DNA of 64,000 bases from Rhizoctonia solani (taxonomy: Eukaryota; Basidiomycota; Agaricomycetes; Cantharellales; Ceratobasidiaceae), in the NCBI RefSeq assembly GCF_016906535.1, contig NC_057375.1, positions 682,001 through 746,000 on the forward strand. The letters run 5' to 3'. Each line of letters starts with the position of its first letter. Position 1 is the stretch's first letter. Below the pieces are notes generated by a model. The model had not been told where the DNA came from and did not search any database. It saw only the letters and a program-made list of their open reading frames with translations. Made by a program: the position numbers and the translations under genes. Shown here in pieces: positions 13,852 to 24,500 of this stretch.

Positions 13852-14954
13852 CTAGTTATGCATGATCCAAATATCGCCAACTACCAAATGGTTCGTGGCC
13901 TGTATAAGGACATCCATCTCGAGGCCATGCCTCAAGGTGAACACATGACGGATGTTTTGTAAGAGAATCAAATGGAAGTAATGGGTATCTCCAAAGTCAG
14001 CATATTTGAGAGTTATGGTTGGCCATGTGACCTAGTCTTCGCAGTGTCAAGTGCTCGAGAATTCGTAGCCAAGCCTGCCGGAAGCCGTAGATACGTGACC
14101 ACGATGTATCATGTTTTACCGATTATGGTTCGAAAGGCCTACCAAGGCTCTCACACGCATGGAACTTGATTAATCAGACCCTGGACAAAATGGAAGAGCT
14201 CCGGACCTTTGCATGTGATACCAAATGTTTGCATGGAGTTCGTGGCCCTGGGGTCTTATGCAAGGGCGCAGTGTTGGTCGAGATAGGCTATTTCCTGCCG
14301 TTGCATACCCGAAGACTAATTCTGTATTCCATTTTCTACCTGGCAGTCAACGCAGTTCATGAGCGCAACGAAAACAAAAATAAAGTAGGAAGTGGCTTCA
14401 ATTTGAATTTCTTGGTATGATGTTGGGAATATCAAAGCTCAATGAAATCTTTACTATACATAGCATGTTTTTTAAGACTATCGTATGGAGTACTTATGAT
14501 CATGGTCCATACCTGATGATACCTCAGAACATTTATTCAACTAGTATGATTGTTCATAACTCAACCTGTCAATTGTAACGATACTCGAGCTCTGATTTGA
14601 TACGTTCTACGTTTCCTAGGTACAACCCACTACTCAGAGACTACCTGGTTGGACACTGAGGCTCTGCGCAGAGCGCAAATGTACACGACGAAGGAAGGCG
14701 GGCGAGCAGAAGAGGAGTGTGATAAATTCCAAGGTGAGACCACATGTTTAGCCAAACCGCCCGAGTTGTCATGCGCACGAATAAGTTAGAATATGTCACT
14801 TGAATATTATTTATACACGGTGTGAGCTGATACTATTTGATAAAGCTACAAGCTTGTGGGGCAGCATTGGTCCTACAGACTCCGCGATGGAATAAATAGC
14901 GATATGTATCAAACATAAATCTTGCAGAAAACGATAGCGTATATAGATTCGGTC
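13852..14954. other. Intergenic with one isolated exon-like block
   Basis: Frames at 13972-14169 and 14166-14420 (plus) are open but not recognisable. A block at 14621-14731 behaves like an exon: acceptor TTTCCTAG, an open stretch reading THYSETTWLDTEALRRAQMY then TTKEGGRAEEECDKFQ, and donor GTGAGA. I find no partner exons with the same frame, so it may be a gene fragment or a small unmodelled gene. Confidence 0.3.
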
Positions 14955-17900
14955 CTAATCAAACAAAGAGGAACTCCACATATCTTCGTCAGACCCCTGT
15001 TGAGTAGGATGGGGTGCAGAGTAAGAAGATGTAGAACTAGTCGGTGTATCCGAGAAGGAAACCATGTCGTATGCCCGGGTTTCCCCGTCTACCTGTGCAC
15101 TCCCCTCCTCTCCGAGATTCCTTCTGATCGTTGGATGGCCAAGGTCGTGATTCTGAGGGACCAGGCCCTGCAAGCCCAGCCCCATCGAGCTTGGAACCAT
15201 TCCCCGAGTGGTAGTCATATCAGAATTCGGCTCGGTTGGTTGCGTATCTTGAATTCTGTTCGTTAAATTGATCCTACCAGGAGCCTCCATTCCAGTGGAA
15301 TCCCAGACGTGGACGAACTGATGGAACGTCGGTGACATGTCTGCGCCTGCTGAGTTGGTCCCACCTACTGGAATAGACCAATTTGAGGTGAAGGGCTGTA
15401 GTGTGCTAGGTAATTCAATGCGATTTAGTATCGAATTCACGCGAAATTGAGGGAAATAGTACTAAAAGGGAGGAGATACAGCGAAGGTCCAGAGTACCTG
15501 ATCGATGACACTGGGTGCACGGCAGATTCATCCCGAATTATGTTTGGATGTACTTATTTGAAATGGAAAAGCCGAGAGGAATAACCGAAATATCAAAAAT
15601 GGAACTCGAGACTCACGTGTTTGCTCCGGCTGCGTTTAGACACCCTTCCAAGCGAGTAGCCAGTTGTTCGGCCCACGGCCAAGTTACCGAAGTCCCTTTT
15701 AACGCACGCAAACAGGCGTGGCCAGCCTCGATTGCAGTTGCTCTTTTCTTCGTCGCTGCAAAAGGTACAGTTGCGGCCTCTTTCATTAGAACGAGACCAC
15801 ACTCGTAAATCATCTGTCATAGGCAGAGGTTAATTAAAGCACTTGTATGCCACTATCCGACTTACATAAATCATGTTCCTAGGAAAGAACCTCATTCCAT
15901 GTTGCTCCTCGAACATTTGGAGAAGTTGCACAATCTTATGCGTCGCCCGATCCACCATTTTGATACTCAGATCGTGAATTGGGTCATTTCCCCCACCTTG
16001 GTTTGGTACATCTCCCATCGTGTTAGGCCCTTTCCCCTTGTCGTCTTCACTTGTAGTAGGCCGATGGTAGAGCGGCTGGTGCAAGCAGACTAGTAAAAAC
16101 CAATAACAGATGTGCAGAGTAATTATGTGCGGGAGAGGCGAAGTAGATCGAGCCCATACGAGTAGCTCTCGTGGCAAGTTATTGAACCATGTATCAAGTT
16201 GAAGACTGTAGCAGGAAAGACACAATTTCAATCAGATGGCGTAGGATTAAAGATCGATAAATCAGGATATCCATGCAGGAATGTAAATACCAAATGAAAT
16301 ACATATTACCCGCCGGGGAGCCAGCCACGTGGAGTGAGGAATGGGCAATACCCAGTTGAAGTGGCAAGAGTGGTTAGCCACAAACAGGTTGTACAATTAG
16401 TGAGCGTAAAATGGGAGATTGATTAACAGGTCGTAGATTGATGTATATCAGGTAAATGAAATAAGCAAACGATCAACCGTCAGTGTTTGATATTCTCATG
16501 GGGCTCAACCACTTACTGCAGGTTGATTACCGCGCGCTCGTCTTGGCCTTCTTGGTCCTTTGTGTGTCTGTCTTATAATCAGCATATCATATATTGTTAA
16601 ATATTTTATTAACTTACAGAAACTCAATAATCCTAGTTGATATAACCATAAGTTTGCAACTATCGAAAAATGTTTTAGTAGTTAATCTTGGTGGAAATCC
16701 AACAAGCCCATTCGACCAAGGTTGATTATCCGAGTCTCCGTCAATTGATGGAAGGCTCACACCAAGGTGGGGAACTGGTACATCGTGTTCCTGGTTGAAT
16801 TCTAGCGCCTATTTCAATGCGTTAGCGAATGTGTTTCTATACATCGACAAGATAATTTACCATGATTTTATCTATCAAGCAAGGGCATGATGTGTTAGTT
16901 TACCATGATTACGCTACGTGAGATTTATGCCCGACCTTGACAAAAGGCTGACCAGAAATGCCAATCACGCTCAACCACTTCGGAATGGGCTGTAGAACCC
17001 TCATTAATCCAAGATTCGTGATCGCCTACGAGAATTACTACAAACCAATGAGATGTTCAATTCACCTGCTAGAATCTACAACGAACTCACGAGATCGAGC
17101 AGCGCGAATGCTCATACCTAGAAGATATTAACACAGTGTAGGGCGGGACGGATGGGCGACGTACCCATATACATAAACCCCGAACTACGCTGCCCGATAC
17201 CACAATGATACTCTCCTAACAATGCAAGCGCCCTAACCAATGCCATGACAGGCCTCTCGAATTCATAATCTAGCCATTGTTTTGCGTATTGAGCAAATTT
17301 AGCGCGAAAAGAGGGTGATCGAATCTCAGGGTTGTCAGAGAAAGCACAGGCATAAGCGAGCAAAGCACAGTGAAGCATAGGAGTGTAATGTTGAAGGCGC
17401 AACGGGTTGCTGACCGCAGATGACTCGGATGTAAGGGCGTAAAGCATATCATGCAGAAAGGCCTCAGGAAGCATGCAGTGCAGCCATGCAACTCCGTATT
17501 GAAAGCAGCGTAAAAGAATGGTGTCATGTTCAAGGCGAGTTAAATGAGGCAACTGGGGAAGGTAACGGTTCCACTGGCAGGCGACGCTTAGATGTACATC
17601 CTTGGATTGCTCATTGGCCGGGATGCTTGAATCTATGTCGAAGATATACCTGTACATAACGGTCATTGTAAGCTGAGCGTTCGGTGCCTCCGGACGCTCG
17701 CGCTCGAAGCTCGACGGCTCTGCTGGTTCAGATGGAAACTGGAAGACTTCAGCCTATCACTGCCGTATGTTTGAAGGGACTTACCGTTGACGCGTTCACA
17801 ACTGGGGTAGAGGGCTCGGCGTCACTATCAGCAGACGACGTTACGGGCCGTCCCTTCAATTGTGCTAGTTCGGCTTCGAGTGATTGTATCTTGGCGTGCA

Positions 17901-18185
17901 GACTTTCGACAAGCTGCTTCGTTGCTGGGCGTCGTGCATCGTTTTCTATACTCCACGAACACTGGTGTCGATGTCAGTCGCCAGTATCCTTTTGACAGAG
18001 ATTCTCACCTCTCGCCCCTGTAGTATAGTTAGCAGAGGATTAAACAGGTGAAAGTGAAAACATACATAAAATACACATGTACCACACGAGGGCTGACCGC
18101 CGTCGCACTTGCACCGCCGCCGTCGGCATTCATTGCAAGCACGAGAGACATATTGACCTCTTCGCTTTGATGAGGCGCCACTCAT
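14955..18185 (-). CDS. Zn(II)2Cys6 transcription factor, copy 1 of a tandem pair
   Basis: A fungal binuclear-zinc-cluster regulator. Starts MSGASSKRRGQYVSRACNEC (ATG at 18185). The cluster is CNEC, RRRRCKC, DGGQPSCGTC, VFYGREC; its sixth Cys sits after a 9-nt exon (18009-18017) flanked by introns. Next come an acidic/coiled linker (TKQLVESLHAKIQSLEAELA), the fungal-specific factor domain (MYRYIFDIDSSI; RLEHDTILLRCFQYGVAWLH; HYTPMLHCALLAYACAFSDN; WLDYEFERPVMALVRALALL; LPRELLVWARSTSPLPH; CYWFLLVCLHQPLY), and a Ser/Thr/Pro-rich C-terminus ending MWSSSLFD (TAG at 14955). A second microexon of 11 nt (16861-16871) codes for DKIM. The same architecture recurs at 31000-34061. It is distantly like NirA/XlnR-type regulators; the targets are unknown. 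No nearby gene is an obvious target. Confidence 0.85.
16861..16871 (-). other. 11-nt microexon in transcription factor copy 1
   Basis: ATAAAATCATG between acceptor TTGATAG and donor GTAAAT. It joins ...AFCQ to ALEFNQEHDV as QDKIM-ALEF. The paralogue has ACAAAATTATG at 32732-32742 with the same phases. Confidence 0.65.
18009..18017 (-). other. 9-nt microexon in transcription factor copy 1
   Basis: GGGCGAGAG (Gly-Arg-Glu) lies between an upstream acceptor (CTACAG) and a downstream donor (GTGAGA) in phase 0. Splicing it in gives CVFY-GRE-CSWS and so supplies the spacing to the sixth Cys of the zinc cluster. The paralogue has GGGCGCCAG in the same place (33879-33887). Confidence 0.7.
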
Positions 18186-19857
18186 GACCGACTACAATCT
18201 GCAGTGGTCGATGGGTTGTGGGCTGACAAATTGTGGCCAACATCAAACCCCATTCCTTACTATTCCCGACGGCTTATATGCATGACCTATGACGTTATGA
18301 CGTAATCTTCAATTCCCGAGGTGCGCTCAGATATAACCCAAATTGGACCATTTAGAGGCATTGTTTGAGGCAGGAGGGAGACACTTCGGCCACAAGCCAA
18401 GTGGCGTCTCAAAATACATTATTTTTAAGACCCTTCATGCTACTTGAGGACAGCTCTCGATAGGCTTTTGTTGGTTTGATCATCAGTCGTGATACCAAGG
18501 TTATTCATTTGATAGACTCAAATCTTGGTGCCGAAGCTATGTATCCCATCTGGAGGTCTATAAAATCAAATGCTATGTTACTTTTATGACACAGTATGAG
18601 GTTGAGAATTTGTTACTAAGTGAAGTATCGCAGTGCTTTTTGGTACCGGCGTTTCGGTGGTGAAGCTCCATCTCAGCCTCAGCGATTATTAGGATGACTG
18701 CGATAATAAAGACGAGACTTAGCCATGGTATTCAAGCTCAGCCACGTTGCCAAACCCTCACGTTTGATAACTTCCGTCATCTACTCTACCACGCATTTGT
18801 ATCGCGGTTGGATGCGCATAGTCGGAGGTTCTCAGTCATAGGCTTGGTTTGTGGTTGCGCCCCTGGTATTCAAATTCTATAGTCCTGTTAGCTGGGAAAG
18901 GTGTCAATGAAACATAATGAGCCAATTGGGTCACCTTTCGGGAGTATCCTATTCTGCCCACCTCAAAACAAGCAAACCGTAGACCATGAATCAAAAGTTG
19001 AGGCCAATCATTGTACCCGTAGGAGTTGAGCAAGTTACACATTACAGCAAAACCGGTTGGCGCGTGTTCTTCGTTTGCAAATTTGCAAATGTGTTCCGCT
19101 CGAATTCCGGATGGTGCTCTGGGGACCTGGAGATTTGAGTAGAGTAGGCAGACGGGATATAGACTATGGGACCGAGACAAAGTCTGATACGGAAATTTAC
19201 TCGTCTACAGAATCAATTTAAATTACCATCAATTACCATCAAATATTTAATTTATGGCGTGTGGCTTGGTTGTCTTGAAGTCGACCGAATAGCTTAGTAG
19301 CTCAAAAAGAAGATAGGCCCCTTGTATTCCATCCACGCTCTTTCGGCTAGCCAGGATGTATGACCTGAGCTCCAGACACGAGATCACAAACGTATTAATA
19401 GTTTAGGGGGACTATTCTGGATTCTGCCCTGTCGATTGCCGTGTCTACAGCATGGGTAAATTCCAGACGGGTATGCCTCAACAGCGGAGTTTAATGAGGG
19501 AGCGGAACTGAACGTGACTGAATCTATTTCCATTGAGATTATCCCTGCCACTGATAGTATTTCTATATCACCGAAGATACAAGCAAGAGAATGCTTGCAT
19601 GAGCGTTCCCGTCCGGAAGAAACTTAAAGGCAAACAGGGAGAGAAGAAAGAAGTTTCAAGGAAACAGGAAATCAATACAGACATAATCACAATTTGTGTC
19701 TTTACATATATTTTTAGTACTCGTATGCCTCGGTTCTCATGCGAACTGCGAACTACCCCATGAAATCTGCCGGAGCTCCTGAGACGATGGTTCTCAAGAA
19801 CCACAGATGCCGAGATTATTATGAGTATCCCATTTAAGTTTCCCAAGTATTTTGGAT
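18186..19857. other. Promoter region of copy 1 and insertion flank of the retrotransposon
   Basis: No gene seen. Frames at 18836-19180 (minus) and 19568-19861 (minus) lack family resemblance. Before the retrotransposon inserted, this region and 28771-30999 were one 3.9-kb spacer between the two regulators. Confidence 0.45.
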
Positions 19858-19862
19858 CCACG
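19858..19862. repeat. Target site duplication, left
   Basis: CCACG immediately outside the left LTR; repeated at 28766-28770. Confidence 0.9.
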
Positions 19863-20199
19863 TGTAAGGTTTCACTTATCGTCCACTACTGTAAATACGA
19901 ACGTCGATGGCGACCGTGTCGCCGAGGTAATGACAATCCGTAAAACACTCGATTGTTGTGGTTGAAAGTAAAGACCGTTATCAGAAGATCCCCCCCCGGG
20001 ACCTTATAAGGTCAACGGGGTTCGTACATGAGTAAGCGGAATAAACCAAACGAGAGTATATAGTTAGAAATCAGATACAAACAATAGAGAAGAGTGACAG
20101 GTGGGCCGAGGTGTTAGGTCGGGTGAGCATAGCCGACTCGATTATGTAAGGGGTTCGCATATAGTAGAGTAAATATACGAATATCAGGCATTCCTTACA
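19863..20199 (-). repeat. 3' LTR (left copy)
   Basis: 337 bases, TG...CA, with 7-bp inverted termini TGTAAGG/CCTTACA. Contains the palindrome ACCTTATAAGGT. Matches 28429-28765 over its whole length as far as I can align by eye. Confidence 0.95.
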
Positions 20200-20208
20200 C
20201 TCGCCCTC
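20200..20208 (-). promoter_or_regulatory. Polypurine tract of the retrotransposon
   Basis: Read on the minus strand, GGAGGGCGA abuts the start of the 3' LTR, the expected position of the primer for plus-strand DNA synthesis. It is short and has one C. Confidence 0.5.
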
Positions 20209-20227
20209 CAGGTGGCATATAGCCACC

Positions 20228-21593
20228 TTATTCACTTCCTTCCCTTTCCTCCGTCGGTTCGCTCTCCTCCTTTTCCGTCGTTTTGATCAGATCCTCGACG
20301 CGTAGAAGATCGCTTGAGTTCAAGCTTCCTTGGGGAGATGCAAGGTTGTTCAGGCTTGATGGTCTTGAGTCCCTTGTCGGCGTCCCGCATCTCGATGTCT
20401 GGCCCAAGGTTGGTCCACTTGGCAACGTGGTCAGTGGCATTGCGGACATCTGGGTCGTCTCGGTCGCCAACGATGGCCGGCTCGGCTCCTGCGTCGCTAC
20501 CAGGTGAGGGCTTGTCCTCGTCCTCTCCGATGCTGGATTCGGGAGCCTCGACAGTACGTAGTGTCTCAAAGTTGCCTTGTTCCCCCTGACCGTCGCCCAG
20601 TGCTCCTCGATCCCCAGTATGAGGTCGTTGATCGCCCTCTCCGTCGACTCTGGCATCTGGGGCATGGGATACGCCCTCCTGATCAGCTCCTGGGGGTAGT
20701 TTGCGTCCCCGATCCTGGGTTTGTCTTCTATCCTTAGTGCTCAAAGCGCGATACGGGACATGTCTTCCATGATGTCCCACTCCCTGTCTATGACCCGCTG
20801 GTGAGTCCTCTTCACGCGTTTGCTTAGAGTCGTGGTTACTGATATGACGTTCTCGACCAAGAGAATCGCCAGCGATACCTTCCTTGCCAGTTCGTTGACT
20901 TGCCGTCCAATCGTCCCCGCCTGGGTCGGTTCCGTCGCTGGTCTCCTTGGATGATTCGCCGGTCCCCTCTCGACCGGATCCGGTAGGGTCGTAGGGACTG
21001 GATCGGGTACGCGCTCGTTTTCTTCCCATTTGCGTTCTTCGTCCGTGCTCGGTTGAGGTACTTCTTCCTTGTACGGTGGATCCCTCGCTAGACCAGGAGG
21101 CCGACGTGCTTCTGGTAGGTGATCGGCCGCGATTCCTAGCATTAAGTCGAGTGCGTTGCCGTTTAAGGCGTCTTCCTGTAGATGACCCTTGGTAAGTCCG
21201 CTCTCTTGGTTGTGCACGCAATGGCCCATTGGTACTGACGCCAATAATACCTTCGTACAGGTCCATCTGACCTCTCCCGACATGCAGGGACCTGGCCATG
21301 TTTGGCCTCCCGAACCGTCCTTGCCTTCCCCTTTGGGGGAGTGGGGCGTTTCTTGCCCTAACGGTTTCGAGGCTGGTCTGGGCCACTGTGTTGAGCAGCC
21401 GTAGTAAGCCTGCATCGACTTGTTTGTTGGGTCCTGGGTCGTACGCTGGTGGTGCATCCCGCCGTCGTTCTCGGTCGCGACTGCGGCGTCTTCGCCGGCC
21501 GTGGTACATTTTGTAGATAGAGTCAAGTGTGATAATAAAGGATCTAGTCTTAGGCAGTGAGATATGGTGCTGATGACCGGTTGGGGTTCCCAT
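20228..21593 (-). CDS. Second extra ORF region downstream of pol, spread over three frames
   Basis: Protein-like sequence follows the chromodomain but jumps frames. One frame gives MYHGRRRRRSRDRERRRDAP and PNKQVDAGLLRLLNTVAQTS (to about 21200). The pol frame then gives REARRPPG-type linker and QVNELARKVSLAILLVENV with KRVKRTHQRVIDREWDIMED (to 20741). The third frame gives PESTERAINDLILGIEEHW (about 20650-20540). The first frame resumes with NATDHVAKWTNLGPDIEMRD, and the tail VEDLIKTTEKEESEPTEERE is in the third. The parts read as one basic then acidic, partly coiled protein of about 430 aa broken by indels or by short introns. No env-type signal peptide or membrane helix is seen. The function is unknown. 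Confidence 0.45.
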
Positions 21594-24500
21594 ATTGCTT
21601 CCTTAAGTACCCTTACGCTTGCGCATTCAAGGGTTTCAGACCCACTATCACTAAGTTCATCGTACGGTACTTCCCCGTCTTCTTTCCACGGTAGCTCTTT
21701 AGTGCGGCTGATCCCTAAGGCTTCGAAATATTGTCTTAGGGCCTCAAGGTGCCGTACCACGCGGTATGATTCCCAGGTACGGTCTCCCGATTGCCATACT
21801 ATCTCAAACATTGCGTTATTCCCCTTGCCGCGATGTCCGCCTATCCGCTCAACCGCCCATTCATCATCATTGGCTTCTAAGGAGGCTATCTGCTTGTAGT
21901 TCCTTCCCGGGAAGCAACAATCCTCATATGGTACATGTGGTTTCAGTAGCAACGCGTGGAATATTGGCTTTATTCCTCTTCGCTTCAAGTCGTCGGGCAA
22001 CTCTACGTGGTAAGTGGCCCCTTCCTTGACCACACCGTCTATTCTTACTGGCCCGATCCATTGCGCCAATAGCTTGTGTGGTTTCCCCAGCGGCACTCTC
22101 ATGTTCTTGGTACTAACATATACTAAGTCGTCGGTCTTAAACGGTGAAGGTCTTCTATGCCTGTTAGCTTCGACCATCTGACTTATTCGCAAACCAATGA
22201 TGGTATTGTGTGCTATCATTAGTGCGTATTTGATGTTGCGGGCCGCGTTGCGTACCCCGTACATGTCAGTATTGGTTCGCACTAATATTGGACGTGGGGT
22301 TCGTCCGTAATTCAGTGCAAATGGACTGAACCCGGTGGTCTCCAATCTAGCCGAGTTTACTGCAAACTCAATACTAGGTAATTTGGTTGCCCAGTCTCTC
22401 AACGCTGGGTTTATGCACACGCGTATCAGTGCCAGTATCGTGCGTATGAGTCTTTCGGTCTGCCCGTCCGTCTGTGGGTGGAACGCCAACGACAGTCTCA
22501 GTTCGGTACCTAATAGTTCATAGAGCGTCTTCCAGAAGATTGATGTAAATAACTTGTCTCTATTGCTAATGATGATCTTGGGTACCCCGTGCAGCCTAAA
22601 GACGTTCGCGTGAAATACCTCGGCCATGTCGCGGGCCGTGTAGTCCAACCTTGTTGGTATCAAGTGCGCCATGCACGTAAGGTGGTCGATTACCACGCAT
22701 ACCATGTCAAATTTACCCAGTAGGGTCGCGGATTCCGTTAATGGTCCCAGGAAATCAACGCCAATCTGTGCCCACGGGTATTTGGGTACCGGTAATGGTT
22801 TCAGCAGCCCATACGGTTTCTGAGTCGACTTCTTGGATGATGCGCAAGACACGCATGCTGCACAGAATTTCTCCACGTCTTTAGCCATATTTTTCCAATA
22901 TAGACTTTCCCTCATATATGCGTATGTCTTCTTGTATCCTAGGTGTGACACTATCAAGTGCGCGTGTGATATCAGTAATGTCCTTATGTGCCATTCCCCA
23001 ACCGTGGTGTCTGGGACGCATAGGTACGTCCTACCGTGTTCTGTGAAATATAGTAAATTGTTGCGTAGCTTGAATTGAGCGAAACGCGATGGTTCATTCA
23101 CTATTCTTGCGTAATCCTTGTCACTCTGGTAGCCGTTTGCTATTGCCTCATTCACGTCTAACTCTTTTACCAGCGTTGTAATCTGTTGGTGATCTGAGCG
23201 GTCCAACGGGTCCCACTTGTCCCGTTTGTTGTCTGCCTGACTCCCGCCCTCCAGCTCAACGCTTGCTGGTGAGGTCTCTTCTCTTTCGTTGGGTTCAGTT
23301 TCTCTCAGATCTCTTTCCGCATTTTGTTCCCCGACAAATTCATCACGTATGTCGGGGTTCCAATCTTCTTTCACGCGCTTGCTTCCCCGGTTACGCGGTG
23401 CCCTGGTCCCTTGCCCCGCTCTTCCCGGTATTTCTGGGTCGTAACAAACCGGTGCCATTCTCTTGCGCTCCGGGTTTCGTCTGACACCTGCCGACGTGGT
23501 CTGGCTCTCACTCGCCACCTTGGCCGCCATTCTGGTTACTACTGGTCGGGTCACTGATTGGTTACGCGCGCGTGCGTCCCGTATGCTGTCTTCCTCCTCG
23601 TAGTCTGGTACAAACTCGCTCTCCGCACGCTCTGTGCCTTTCCTATCCTCACTATACATTTGCGATAGGGCGTCCGCAAGGACGTTTTTTGATCCCTCAA
23701 TGTATTTAATTGTGCAATTGAACTGACTCAGTTTCTCTGACATTCGTATTTGTCGCGGGTTAAGATCCTTCTGAGTCTGTAGGTACTCCAGTGCCTTGTG
23801 ATCGCTGAGTATTGTAAACTCTACCCCATGTAGTAACGGTCCAAATTTATCCAATGAACACACCACAGCTAACGCTTCCCGGTCCGTGACTGAGTAGTTC
23901 TGTTGAGCTGTGGTGAACTTGGCGGACCAGAACGCGGCTACTTGCGCCGTTTGCCACTCTTTGCCTTGGCTTACTAGTCCGCTCGCCCCTGTCAAGCTAG
24001 CGTCTGTAATTAGGTATATGGGTGACTCGTTCTTGCCGTATTTGAGCGCCACGCAATGTCTATCACGGAATTCTTCCACCAGTTTAATCGTGTCACGGAA
24101 GGCACGTTCCTCGGTGCCTCCCCATCTGAATGGTGTGTTGCCACTCGCTCTCTTAGCCAACGGCGCCATTGGTATGCGAATACCTGGACAGTTTGGTGCT
24201 AGGTATCCAACCGCACCTAAAAAGCTAGCTAATTGTTCTTTTGATTCAGGCGTCTTCCACTTGGACACCGAGTCGACTTTATGCAGGTCCATTCTGATCC
24301 CCTTCTTGTCGACTATATGCCCCAGTATACGCAATTCTTCTGCGAAGAACTGCATCTTACTCGGACTCAGGAAGAGTCTCTTGCGCTTGAGCACCCCCAA
24401 TATGGTACAAATATGTTTAACGTGTTCTTCTATTGTATCTGAGAATATCACTATGTTGTCTAGGTACACAAACATAAATACTCCTATATACGGCGCAAAA

